A stretch of DNA of 8,837 nt from JALHMQ01 sp964616395 (lineage in GTDB: Bacteria > Pseudomonadota > Gammaproteobacteria > Burkholderiales > Burkholderiaceae_F): contig CAZTUT010000126.1 in assembly GCA_964616395.1 (NCBI GenBank), forward strand, positions 1-8,837. Reading direction: 5' to 3'. The notes under the pieces were generated by a model that was given only the letters and a program-made list of their open reading frames with translations, made no database searches and was not told the origin of the DNA. Both the position numbers and the translations under genes were made by a program. Position 1 is the first letter of the stretch, and every line of letters starts with the position of its first letter. Shown one piece after another: positions 1-6,580 of this stretch.

Positions 1-621
1 TCGCTGGTGCTGATGGAGTATCTGCGCCGCTTCCGCCCTGACCTCGTGCCCACCGAACAGGAACTGCACAACGTCCGCTTCGAGTTCGATCCGGCGCCCG
101 CGCTGGAGACGCTGACGCTGCACTTCTGCGGCGAGATCCGCCTGAACCACTGGTACCGGCGCGCCAGCGAGTGGCACACCGAACCGGTGATCAAGCAGAT
201 CTACAAGCTGCTGTCGCAGGACGAGGCGCGCCATGGCGGCGCCTACCTGCGCTACATGAAGAAGTACCTGGCCGACCTCGGCGACTCCGCGCGCGCGTCG
301 TTTGCCAAGATTGCCGTGCTGATGGCCAGCGCCAAGCGCACCGCCAAGGCGCTGCACCCGACCAACCTGCACGTCAACCAGGCGCTGTTCCCCAACGACA
401 CCGTGCAGTCGCGCCTGCCCGACCCGAGCTGGCTCGAGCGCTGGCTCGACCAGCAGATCGCGTTTGACGAGACGTGGGAAACCAAGGTGGTCGACCGCAT
501 CCTGCACAACATGAGCCTGCTGTTCGAGCGCAGCTTCAGCTCGGTGCAGGAGCTGAACCGCTATCGCAAGGAAGTCACGCAGCGGCTGGCGCAATCGTCT
601 GCCTCGGCTGCGCCTGCCTGA
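1..621 (+). CDS. Ferritin-like / acyl-ACP-desaturase-like diiron protein, C-terminal part
   Basis: The reading frame is open from the first base, so the true start lies left of the window; 206 codons are visible and end at TGA 619-621. The clearest signature is an ExxH iron-ligand motif in 'QDEARHGG' (codons 73-80), like the EENRHG motif of acyl-ACP desaturases and other ferritin-like helical-bundle diiron proteins. An upstream glutamate in 'CGEIRLNHWY' (codon 45) is a candidate partner ligand. The rest is predicted helical, charged, with no signal peptide or membrane segment, so it is probably cytoplasmic. The second ExxH expected of a full desaturase is not evident in this part; candidates such as 'FDETWETKVVDRILH' do not fit the spacing cleanly. 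I therefore place it in the ferritin-like superfamily and do not assign a substrate. It ends just before an intrinsic terminator and is probably not cotranscribed with the asparaginase gene. Confidence 0.6.
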   Translation, partial: SLVLMEYLRRFRPDLVPTEQELHNVRFEFDPAPALETLTLHFCGEIRLNHWYRRASEWHTEPVIKQIYKLLSQDEARHGGAYLRYMKKYLADLGDSARASFAKIAVLMASAKRTAKALHPTNLHVNQALFPNDTVQSRLPDPSWLERWLDQQIAFDETWETKVVDRILHNMSLLFERSFSSVQELNRYRKEVTQRLAQSSASAAPA

Positions 622-670
622 GCGTGCCGCGCACGGCGGCCGCTGCGGCTGCGTTGTGCTTCTGCCTTTG

Positions 671-697
671 GGCGCCGCCCGCATTGCGGCGCCTTTT
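671..697 (+). terminator. Intrinsic terminator after the ferritin-like gene
   Basis: A perfect 8-bp stem GGCGCCGC (671-678) / GCGGCGCC (686-693) with a 7-nt loop is followed at once by TTTT and a further T-rich stretch (TTTTCATTT, 694-702). This is a textbook Rho-independent terminator shape 50 nt after the upstream stop codon. It ends only 23 nt before the asparaginase start, so the promoter of that gene would have to overlap the hairpin unless there is readthrough. Confidence 0.8.
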
Positions 698-720
698 CAT
701 TTGCTGATCCGTCTGCCTTC

Positions 721-1770
721 ATGACCCTGACGCCCCCCCGCCACGTGCCGCTGGTCACCTCGACCCGCGGCAACCTGCCCGAACTGGTGCACTACGGATC
801 GATCGCCGTGGTCGATGCGCGCGGCGCGCTGGTCGCCGGCATCGGCGATCCGCGCAGCGTCAACTTCACGCGCTCCGCGCTCAAGCCGCTGCAGGCGCTG
901 GGGTTCATCGAGGACGGCGGCGCCGAGCGATTCGGCTTCAGCTCGCGCGAGGTGGCGCTGATGTGCGCCAGCCATGGCGGCGAGGCGATGCACGTGGCCA
1001 CCGCGCGGGCGATGCTCGATGCGATCGGCGCGCGCGAGTCCGATCTGCAGTGCGGCTGCCATGTGCCGAGCTACTTCTCGGCGGTGGGCGAAGAGCCGCC
1101 TACGGGCGTGCGCTGGAGCCCGCTGTTTCACAACTGCTCGGGCAAGCACAGCGGCATGCTGGCCTACTGCCGGCTGCACGGCCAGCCGCTGCGCGGCTAT
1201 CTGGACCCGGATGCGCCGGTACAGCAGCGCATTCGTGACAGCGTGAAGAAGGTCAGCGGCGCGCGCGATCTGCCGATGGGCATCGACGGCTGCAGCGCGC
1301 CCAACTACGCGCTGCCGCTGACGGCGCTGGCGCACGCGTTCGGCCGGCTGGCGCGCGGCGAGACGCCGGCGCTGGCCGCGCTTCGCTATGCGATGGCGCG
1401 CCACCCCGACCTGGTGTCAGGCACGCGCCGCAGCGACCTGGCGCTGATGCAGGCCGGCCTGCCGCGCGGCGCGGGGCGTTCCGGTGATCCGGGCCTCGAC
1501 GGCGACATCGTCGCCAAGATCGGTGCCGACGGCGTGCAGGCGCTCGGCATCCGCAGCCGCGGCCTGGGCATTGCCGTGCGCGTGGCCGATGGCAACGTGC
1601 GCGCGCTGATGGCGGCCACGGTCGAGGTGCTGGTGCAGCTCGGCGTGATCGACGATCCGGAGTCCACGCCACTGGCGCGTTTCGCGCAGCCGGTGCTGCG
1701 CAACTATCGCGGCACCGAAGTCGGGCGCGTGCAGCCGCTGTTCAAGCTGCCGCGGCTGGCGTGGTCCTGA
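721..1770 (+). CDS. L-asparaginase, zinc-type (Asparaginase_II family, R. etli type)
   Basis: 349 aa. It belongs to the family of the Rhizobium etli inducible asparaginase (Pfam Asparaginase_II), unrelated in sequence to the E. coli AnsA/AnsB enzymes, which hydrolyses L-asparagine to aspartate and ammonia. All the landmarks known from the R. etli enzyme ReAV can be placed: the SxxK pair S52/K55 in 'FTRSALKPLQ', the second serine in 'CASHGGE' (S84), the metal-site C139 and K142 in 'HNCSGKHSG', C191 in 'GIDGCSAPN', and the late lysine K266 in 'VAKIGADG'. There is no signal peptide, so it should be cytosolic. The ATG at 721 gives the usual N-terminus (basic/hydrophobic strand, then 'RGNLPELVHYGSIAVVDARG'). 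No Shine-Dalgarno is visible. An unusual stretch at residues 246-260 (rich in Gly, Pro, Arg) looks like a short insertion before the K266 motif. The gene stands alone; its convergent neighbour gives no functional hint. Confidence 0.88.
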   Translation: MTLTPPRHVPLVTSTRGNLPELVHYGSIAVVDARGALVAGIGDPRSVNFTRSALKPLQALGFIEDGGAERFGFSSREVALMCASHGGEAMHVATARAMLDAIGARESDLQCGCHVPSYFSAVGEEPPTGVRWSPLFHNCSGKHSGMLAYCRLHGQPLRGYLDPDAPVQQRIRDSVKKVSGARDLPMGIDGCSAPNYALPLTALAHAFGRLARGETPALAALRYAMARHPDLVSGTRRSDLALMQAGLPRGAGRSGDPGLDGDIVAKIGADGVQALGIRSRGLGIAVRVADGNVRALMAATVEVLVQLGVIDDPESTPLARFAQPVLRNYRGTEVGRVQPLFKLPRLAWS

Positions 1771-1826
1771 GCGGCCCGGCTGCCGGTTCGCAATGGCCTG
1801 ACCGGCTCCGGCGGCGCCGGCCCCTG

Positions 1827-1850
1827 CGCGGGCGCGGTGTCGTGCCCGCG
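1827..1850. terminator. Strong GC hairpin between convergent genes
   Basis: CGCGGGCGCG (1827-1836) pairs with CGTGCCCGCG (1841-1850) around a GTGT tetraloop, giving a 10-bp stem with one G-T wobble. It lies in the 114-nt gap between the stop codons of the convergent asparaginase and VOC genes, where a shared terminator is expected. There is no clear U-tract on either side (only 'CTTCT' to the right), so it may block or stabilise 3' ends without being a canonical intrinsic terminator. The remainder of the gap holds nothing else I recognise. Confidence 0.4.
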
Positions 1851-1884
1851 GTCCGCTTCTCGGTTCGCGTTGTCTTCGGCGCGC

Positions 1885-2538
1885 TCAGTTGCCGGGCACC
1901 GGCGGCGGCGAACTCAGCGTGACCTCGCCCTGCGGCGTTCGAATCCGCGCCTGTAACTGACGCGGACCGGCACCCATCTCGACCGGGCCGCTGACCCGCA
2001 ACGCGCGGAACAGCTCGAGCACGCTGGCCGCGGCCGGATGCGCAAGATTCAACGCCAGCAGCTCGCATCCGCTGTCCTCCATCGACTCGGCCGGGTGCGC
2101 GCTGTCCCACTGGATCACGAACGGCAGCACGCCGCCGAAGTTCAGCCGGCCACCCTCGGTCAGCGCGAAGCGCCATGCAAAGGCACCGCGCGAGAGTGCC
2201 GACACCTCGCCCAGCATCGGCGCCTTGACCACGGCCTCGACGATGTCGTCGGTGGCCGCGACCCAGGTCACCAGCTCTGGCGCGCTGCGGATGCGTTGCT
2301 GCAGCGCCGGGTTGTCCAGATCGAACCAGCGCGGCTGCGCGGGCGGTGTGCCGTCCGGATCGATGGCGATCAGTTCCAGATAGCAGCGCGGTCCCAGCCG
2401 CAGCAGCCGGTTGTGGGTCCCCATCGTCGCGTGCTTGCCGCCGCCGGCCGGCGCCACGCCGAAGGTCTGCTGCGCCCACTCGGCCCCCTGCGCCAGATCG
2501 GCGCAGGCCACCACCAGATGATCGATCACGGTTCGCAT
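1885..2538 (-). CDS. VOC / glyoxalase-like domain protein (Glyoxalase_3 type)
   Basis: 217 aa from the ATG at 2538. The protein opens with 'TVIDHLVVACADL', the standard first strand of vicinal-oxygen-chelate proteins, with H7 as a potential metal ligand. Then follow 'GGGKHATMGTHNRLLRLG' (H36, H42), 'CYLELIAIDPDG' (E55) and 'LPFVIQWDSAHPAESM' (about 138-153), the pattern of the Pfam Glyoxalase-like domain family. Members are soluble and mostly of unknown substrate; no reaction can be assigned. An in-frame ATG 12 codons upstream (2574) is rejected because the family begins right at the DHLVV strand and the extension is Pro/Arg-rich. No Shine-Dalgarno precedes the chosen ATG, but a TACGAT hexamer lies 6 nt before it, consistent with a leaderless mRNA. 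It is divergent from the META lipoprotein gene and convergent with the asparaginase gene. Confidence 0.85.
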   Translation of the reverse strand: MRTVIDHLVVACADLAQGAEWAQQTFGVAPAGGGKHATMGTHNRLLRLGPRCYLELIAIDPDGTPPAQPRWFDLDNPALQQRIRSAPELVTWVAATDDIVEAVVKAPMLGEVSALSRGAFAWRFALTEGGRLNFGGVLPFVIQWDSAHPAESMEDSGCELLALNLAHPAAASVLELFRALRVSGPVEMGAGPRQLQARIRTPQGEVTLSSPPPVPGN

Positions 2539-2544
2539 CCGGCG

Positions 2545-2550
2545 ATCGTA
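2545..2550 (-). promoter_or_regulatory. Putative -10 element of the VOC gene (leaderless start)
   Basis: On the minus strand the hexamer TACGAT (5/6 to TATAAT) ends 6 nt before the ATG at 2538. Transcription would start at or next to the ATG. The -35 region is poor (TGGCGC at 17-bp spacing). This is inference from spacing and similarity only. Confidence 0.4.
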
Positions 2551-2571
2551 AGCCGGCCCGTCCGGCGGCGC

Positions 2572-2581
2572 CACACGTGTG
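2572..2581. repeat. Perfect 10-bp palindrome in divergent promoter region
   Basis: CACACGTGTG is a perfect inverted repeat with a CACGTG core. It lies between the divergent VOC and META genes, next to the position expected for the VOC -35 box and 22 nt upstream of the putative META -10 box. A regulator bound here could touch both promoters. No regulator gene is adjacent, and a 10-bp palindrome can occur by chance, so operator function is only a suggestion. Confidence 0.3.
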
Positions 2582-2602
2582 CGCGGCCTGACGGCGAGCC
2601 GC

Positions 2603-2608
2603 TATCCT
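2603..2608 (+). promoter_or_regulatory. Putative -10 element of the META lipoprotein gene
   Basis: TATCCT (4/6 to TATAAT, with the key T, A and final T kept) stands out in GC-rich DNA and would start transcription near 2615, giving a leader of about 54 nt. No convincing -35 box is found 16-18 bp upstream. The leader holds a good ribosome site, GGAG at 2658-2661, seven nt before the ATG at 2669; this decides the start of the downstream gene. Confidence 0.35.
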
Positions 2609-2668
2609 GTGGCCCGGATTCACCGCAACTCGCGCTGCGCGCGCCGCTGTTTTTCATGGAGAGAGTCG

Positions 2669-3136
2669 ATGACCGCGTTCACGAAGGCCGCGCAGCGCGT
2701 GGCGGCTGCCACTGCCCTGACGCTCGCGCTGGCGGGTTGTGCGATGACGCCCTCGTCGCCTGAAGCGAGCGCCCCGCCCTCGCTGCCGGGCACGACCTGG
2801 AGCGCCACCACGCTGGCGCGCGATTCCGGCGCGCTGGCCGCGCTGGTGCCCGGCAGCAAGATCACGCTCGCCTTCGGTGCCGACGGCCGCGCCAGCGGCT
2901 CGGCCGGCTGCAACCGCTACTTCGCTTCGTATCAGGCCGAGGGCAGCAAGCTCACCCTCAAGGGCGGCGGCAGCACGCGAATGATGTGCGGTGGCGACGG
3001 CGTGATGGCCCAGGAGCAGGCCTACCTGCGTGCGCTCGACACGGTGGCCACGATGCGGATCGAGGCCGATCGGCTCGAACTGCGCACCGCCGCCGGTGCG
3101 CCGGTGGCGGCGTTCAGGCGCGAGCGCGCCGAGTGA
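2669..3136 (+). CDS. META-domain (HslJ-like) lipoprotein
   Basis: 155 aa. The N-terminus is a lipoprotein signal: a short basic start, a hydrophobic run 'AAATALTLALAGC' and a lipobox LAGC with C24 as the lipidated cysteine; the next residues (AMTPSSPEAS) form a Ser/Pro linker. Residues about 36-150 form one META domain: 'LPGTTWSATTL', then 'ITLAFGADGRASGSAGCNRYFASY', 'LTLKGGGSTRMMCG', 'MAQEQAYLRALDTVATMRIEADRLELRTAAG'. The GCNRY and T-x-M-x-C pieces are the family hallmark. Such proteins (E. coli HslJ is the best known) are envelope proteins of loosely defined role, linked to heat shock and novobiocin tolerance. The frame is open further upstream (to a GTG at 2579), but the ATG at 2669 is chosen for its GGAG site and intact lipobox. 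Position +2 after the cysteine is Met (first mature residues C-A-M), not Asp, so outer-membrane sorting is expected. Confidence 0.88.
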   Translation: MTAFTKAAQRVAAATALTLALAGCAMTPSSPEASAPPSLPGTTWSATTLARDSGALAALVPGSKITLAFGADGRASGSAGCNRYFASYQAEGSKLTLKGGGSTRMMCGGDGVMAQEQAYLRALDTVATMRIEADRLELRTAAGAPVAAFRRERAE

Positions 3137-3189
3137 ACATGCCGCCCGCCGGCAGGCGCTGATCGCTTCCGCAGTGGGGCCTTGGCCGG

Positions 3190-3873
3190 CTACCAGAGGC
3201 CGGGCACCGTGCCCTTTGGCGTTGGCTTGAGTTTCCGGGGGCAGTACCTGACAGCCTCGCATGCTGGCTTGTCCTTGTTGCGACTGCTCTGGAAGGACAG
3301 CGCCATCTCCAGTGGCATGTTTCCCTCTTCGACCCGCAGGTTCTCCGGAAATGTTTCTTCGACTTCTTCGAGGCAGAGGCACCGTTCCGTGGTCATTGAA
3401 AACTGGGTGCCGAAGATCTGCCGCTGACCGGTGTTGATCAGGTAGCGGTCGATGCCCATCGCAGCAAGGCCACGGGCCTGCTTGCCGCCGCCAAGGTCGC
3501 GGGCCTTGCGGGCCCACAGATAGGTCTGAAAGAAGTGTTCCGGAACGTTGCCGTGCTGAAACACCAGTGCGGCGGCCAGGTAGTCGCGGGCTTCGCTGAA
3601 GCAGCCCTCGCCAAAAATCTCGCCGACGCGCTTTCGCCGTGCTTCGTCCCGTGCGGTGACGACATTCCAGTCGATACCGCCGGAGGCAGGCTTCCTGTCG
3701 GCTTGGTCCTCGGCCACGATGCGCTGCAACTCTTCAGACCGCAGTTTGCGACGTGCTTCGTCGGCCTCGCAGGTGACGAATTCAGCGGTGGCGGGCTTGG
3801 CTGCCTCCGAAGCGGCGGCGACACCGATTTGCAAGGCCACGATGAACACCGCGATAAGGGGAAGTCGTGTCAT
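3190..3873 (-). CDS. Exported protein of unknown function, DUF6624-like
   Basis: 227 aa. A clear Sec signal peptide (M1 to about A21: 'TRLPLIAVFIVALQIGVAAA') predicts a periplasmic product. The mature part is helical and charged, with six cysteines (35, 91, 165, 167, 205, 211), an even number that suggests disulfides. The core 'YLAAALVFQHGNVPEHFFQTYLWARKA' followed by 'MGIDRYLINTGQRQIFGTQF' (about 98-158) resembles the QH...DR...G-x-x-Q-x-x-GTQ pattern I associate with DUF6624-type proteins; this link is from memory and no function is known. The start at 3873 is supported by a perfect AGGAGG six nt upstream; the frame stays open much further upstream, but that extension is Arg/Pro-rich and not protein-like. 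The gene is clearly poorer in GC than its neighbours (one 60-base line, 3301-3360, is 33/60 GC), lies between the META gene and argS on the opposite strand, and may be acquired or fast-evolving. Confidence 0.75.
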   Translation of the reverse strand: MTRLPLIAVFIVALQIGVAAASEAAKPATAEFVTCEADEARRKLRSEELQRIVAEDQADRKPASGGIDWNVVTARDEARRKRVGEIFGEGCFSEARDYLAAALVFQHGNVPEHFFQTYLWARKARDLGGGKQARGLAAMGIDRYLINTGQRQIFGTQFSMTTERCLCLEEVEETFPENLRVEEGNMPLEMALSFQSSRNKDKPACEAVRYCPRKLKPTPKGTVPGLW

Positions 3874-4121
3874 CAAGAGCCTCCTCGATCCGAAGCCCGG
3901 TCGCGCGGGCGGTCTTGGCGTTGCGTCTGACGCGAGCGCCGAGTCAGCCCAGAAGCCATCGCGTATCGACATCGCAGCCTGGGAGGATATGTGCGTTGAA
4001 GGCCGGATCGGGGCCGGTGCCGGATCGGCCGGACTGATCGGCTGTCGCGGCGCGACCATCGGTCGCCGCACCTCATTAAACTGCCGCCTCCGTTCCGCAA
4101 CGCGCCTCGCGCGCCCGCGCC
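3874..4121. other. Divergent intergenic region before argS
   Basis: These 248 nt separate the minus-strand exported gene from argS and must hold promoters for both. I see no gene or RNA here. For argS the only AT-rich patch is CATTAAACT (4074-4082), a weak -10 candidate (TTAAAC or TAAACT), with a partial GCGACC match at a slightly long distance upstream (4052-4057). For the minus-strand gene, CATATCCT around 3985 (minus strand) is a possible -10. All of these are tentative. Confidence 0.3.
3880..3885 (-). promoter_or_regulatory. Shine-Dalgarno site fixing the start of the exported unknown gene
   Basis: Minus-strand AGGAGG, six nt before the ATG at 3873. It is the strongest ribosome site in the window and selects this start over longer in-frame options reaching to 4308. 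Confidence 0.85.
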
Positions 4122-5858
4122 ATGCTTGCCCAGCACACACAGCAGATCGTCGCCCTGATCGAACAGGCGCTTGCCGGTATCGGCGCCGCCGGCGCGCCGG
4201 TGCTGCTGGAGCGACCCAAGGTCGAGGCGCACGGCGATCTGGCCTGCAACGTCGCGATGCAGGCGGCGCGCGGCCTGAAGAAAAATCCGCGCGAAGTTGC
4301 CACCGCAATCGCGGTGGCGCTCAAGGTCAATCCGGCCGGACAGGGTCTGATCGAGGCGGTCGAGGTTGCCGGTCCCGGCTTCATCAACCTGCGGCTGACC
4401 GCGGCCGCCAAGCAGGCGGTGGTCCACGTCGCGCTGCGCGAGCGTCAGTGCTTCGGCTCCAGCAGCGATCATGCCGGCGAGCGCGTGATGGTGGAGTTCG
4501 TGTCGGCCAACCCGACCGGTCCGCTGCACCTGGGTCATGCGCGCCAGGGCGCGCTCGGCGATGTGCTGGCCAACCTGCTGGCTGCGCAGGGCTGGCAGGT
4601 GACGCGCGAGTTCTATTACAACGACGCCGGCGTGCAGATCGAGACGCTGGCCCGCAGCGTGCAGCTGCGCGCGCGCCAGTTGCGCGGCGAGGCGATCGAT
4701 GAGGAGCAGGTCGGCTATCGCGGCGACTACATCCTCGACATCGCCCGCGAGTTTCTCGATCGTGCGATCCAAACCGCGCGCGACGGCGCGCCGGTGCAGG
4801 CCAGCGGCGACGTCGAGGACCTCGACAACATCCGGCGCTTCAGCGTCGCCTACCTGCGGCACGAGCAGGACACCGACCTGACCGCCTTCGGCGTGCGCTT
4901 CGACAACTTCTTCCTCGAGTCGTCGCTGTACGCCGATGGCAAGGTCGAGGCGGCGGTGCAGGCGATGACCACCTCCGGCATGACCTACGAGGCCGAGGGC
5001 GCGCTGTGGCTGCGCACCACCGAGATGGGTGACGTGGGCCCGGCCGGCCAGAAGATGGTCGACGACAAGGACCGCGTGATGCGCAAGTCCGACGGCACCT
5101 ACACGTACTTCGTACCCGATGTTGCCTACCACGTGGTCAAGTTCCAGCGCGGTTTCGCCAAGGTGATCAACGTGCAGGGCGCCGATCACCACGGCACCGT
5201 GGCGCGGGTGCGCGCCGGCGTGCAGGCGGCCGCGCGCAGCCTGGGCGTGGCCGTGCCTCGCGGCTTTCCCGACTACCTGCTGCACAAGATGGTGCGGGTG
5301 ATGAAGGGCGGCGAGGAAGTGAAGATGAGCAAGCGCGCCGGCAGCTACGTGACGCTGCGCGACCTGCTGGAGTGGGCCGGTCGCGATGCCACCCGTTTCT
5401 TCCTGGCCTCGCGCAAGGCCGACACCGAGTTCACGTTCGACGTCGATCTGGCGCAGTCGCGCAGCGACGAGAACCCGGTCTACTACGTGCAGTACGCGCA
5501 TGCGCGCATCTGCTCGGTGCTGGCACAGGCCGCCGAGCGCGGCTGGACGCTGGACGAGGCCGGCGCGCTGTCGGTCGATCTGGCGCCGCTGACCGCGCCG
5601 CGTGAGCTGGCGCTGCTGCAGCGGCTGGCGTCCTGGCCCGATGTGGTGAAGGCGGCGGCCGACGAACTCGCGCCGCATCAGATCGCCTTCGCGCTGAAGG
5701 AGGTCGGCGCTGACTTCCATGCGTTCTACAACGCCGAGCGCGTGCTGGTCGACGAGGCGCCGGTGCGTGCTGCCCGGCTGGCGCTGTTGCTGGCAACCCG
5801 CCAGGTGCTGCGCAACGGGTTGGCGCTACTGGGCGTCTCCGCGCCCGAGCGGATGTAG
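4122..5858 (+). CDS. argS: Arginyl-tRNA synthetase
   Basis: 578 aa, normal length for bacterial ArgRS, a class I enzyme that charges tRNA-Arg in the cytosol. The N-terminal tRNA-binding Arg_tRNA_synt_N domain covers about 1-90 and ends in 'VEVAGPGFINLRL'. The catalytic Rossmann domain carries the HIGH motif as HLGH (136-139) within 'VSANPTGPLHLGHARQGALGD', the tract 'FYYNDAGVQI' (164-173), 'VQGADHHGTVARV' (351-363), and the KMSKS loop as 'KMSKRAG' (401-407). The C-terminal DALR anticodon-binding domain starts near 'NPVYYVQYAHARICSV' (451-466) and ends in the typical 'LLGVSAPERM'. The ATG at 4122 gives the standard N-terminus; no Shine-Dalgarno precedes it. It heads a same-strand run with the SPOR and dsbA genes, an order known from Burkholderiales. 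Confidence 0.97.
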   Translation: MLAQHTQQIVALIEQALAGIGAAGAPVLLERPKVEAHGDLACNVAMQAARGLKKNPREVATAIAVALKVNPAGQGLIEAVEVAGPGFINLRLTAAAKQAVVHVALRERQCFGSSSDHAGERVMVEFVSANPTGPLHLGHARQGALGDVLANLLAAQGWQVTREFYYNDAGVQIETLARSVQLRARQLRGEAIDEEQVGYRGDYILDIAREFLDRAIQTARDGAPVQASGDVEDLDNIRRFSVAYLRHEQDTDLTAFGVRFDNFFLESSLYADGKVEAAVQAMTTSGMTYEAEGALWLRTTEMGDVGPAGQKMVDDKDRVMRKSDGTYTYFVPDVAYHVVKFQRGFAKVINVQGADHHGTVARVRAGVQAAARSLGVAVPRGFPDYLLHKMVRVMKGGEEVKMSKRAGSYVTLRDLLEWAGRDATRFFLASRKADTEFTFDVDLAQSRSDENPVYYVQYAHARICSVLAQAAERGWTLDEAGALSVDLAPLTAPRELALLQRLASWPDVVKAAADELAPHQIAFALKEVGADFHAFYNAERVLVDEAPVRAARLALLLATRQVLRNGLALLGVSAPERM

Positions 5859-5905
5859 CTGGCGCCAGCCTGGCCCCCCCGGCGCCGCCGTGCCGGGCAC
5901 CGTCC

Positions 5906-5911
5906 TACAAT
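5906..5911 (+). promoter_or_regulatory. Putative -10 element of the SPOR gene (leaderless start)
   Basis: TACAAT (5/6 to TATAAT) lies 7 nt before the ATG at 5919, so the transcript would begin at or within a base or two of that codon. There is no Shine-Dalgarno. The upstream ATG at 5910 overlaps the hexamer itself and would not be in the mRNA if this promoter is used, which favours 5919 as the start. No good -35 box is visible. Confidence 0.5.
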
Positions 5912-5918
5912 GCCGCCC

Positions 5919-6497
5919 ATGCAGACTCGCATTCATCGCCGCGCATTGCCGTCGGGGCAGCGCGGCTCCACGCTGATCGGCTTCATCGTCGGGCTGGTGC
6001 TCGGGCTCGGCATTGCGGTCGCGGTCGCGCTTTACCTGACCAACGCGCCGATTCCGTTCGTCAACAAGGTGCAGCGGCCGACCGAGAACGTGAAACCCGG
6101 CGCCGACGGCAAACTGCCCGACCCTAACCAGCCGCTGTACGGTGCGCCGGTCACGCCGCCGCCGCCCCCGGCCGCCAAAGGCGACGTGCCGAAGATCGAG
6201 GCGCCGTCGGAGACCAAGGCCGCCGCCGAACAGGCCGCCAAGGCGGCCGAGTCCGCCGACGAGGGCACCCGTTACGTGTTGCAGGCCGGTGCGTTCAAGA
6301 CCGCCGAGGACGCCGACACGATGCGCGCCCGGCTCGCCATGCTCGGGCTCGATGCCCGCGTTTTCCCGGTGGAGCAGGGCGGCGCCACGCTGTACCGTGT
6401 GCGGCTGGGTCCGTACGGTCAGCTCGACGAGGTGAATCGCACCCGCAAGCTGCTGTCGGACAACAAGATCGACGCGCAGGTGATCCGGCTCAAGTAG
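5919..6497 (+). CDS. SPOR-domain inner-membrane protein (FtsN-like architecture)
   Basis: 192 aa from the ATG at 5919 (195 if the ATG at 5910 is used). Layout: a short basic cytoplasmic tail with 'RRALPSGQRGS', one membrane helix at about 19-41 ('LIGFIVGLVLGLGIAVAVALYL'), a periplasmic linker rich in Pro and Ala ('TPPPPPAAKGD', 'AAAEQAAKAAESADEG'), and a C-terminal SPOR domain at about 118-192 starting 'RYVLQAGAFKTAEDADTMRARL' and ending 'YRVRLGPYGQLDEVNRTRKLLSDNKIDAQVIRLK'. SPOR domains bind glycan strands stripped of stem peptides at the division septum. The architecture is that of FtsN, but many bacteria carry several such proteins (DedD, RlpA, DamX), so I do not name it ftsN. It follows argS after 60 nt. 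Confidence 0.88.
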   Translation: MQTRIHRRALPSGQRGSTLIGFIVGLVLGLGIAVAVALYLTNAPIPFVNKVQRPTENVKPGADGKLPDPNQPLYGAPVTPPPPPAAKGDVPKIEAPSETKAAAEQAAKAAESADEGTRYVLQAGAFKTAEDADTMRARLAMLGLDARVFPVEQGGATLYRVRLGPYGQLDEVNRTRKLLSDNKIDAQVIRLK

Positions 6498-6580
6498 GCC
6501 GCGGCCGGCGCCGCCCTGCGGTCAGCCGCAGCGGTGCTCGTGCGTTATCTGACCTGTGGTCCGCTCCGTCATTAAATTTC

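Noticed and set aside
2536..2574. Longer VOC start at 2574 adding 12 residues
   Set aside because: The added residues are Pro/Arg-rich and precede the family's first strand; it would also read through the -10-like hexamer.
2038..2763. Long plus-strand open frame of 241 codons across the VOC gene
   Set aside because: It is antisense to the well-supported VOC gene and its translation is rich in Arg/His/Gln with no recognisable domain; a GC-rich shadow frame.
3247..3254. GTACCTGA inside the exported unknown gene, reverse complement of TCAGGTAC in the dsbA-SDR motif
   Set aside because: Only 8 bases match and it encodes ordinary sequence (AVRYCP); chance match, not a second repeat copy.
3873..5720. 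615-codon minus-strand open frame opposite argS
   Set aside because: It is the antisense of a certain argS gene; the His/Arg/Gly-rich, low-complexity translation is typical of antisense frames in GC-rich DNA.
5858..5869. Perfect palindrome GCTGGCGCCAGC right after the argS stop
   Set aside because: No loop and no T-tract, so not a terminator; a 12-bp GC palindrome is not surprising at this composition.
6516..6531. Hairpin CTGCGG-TCAG-CCGCAG after the SPOR gene
   Set aside because: Only a 6-bp stem and no U-tract follows; too weak to call a terminator.
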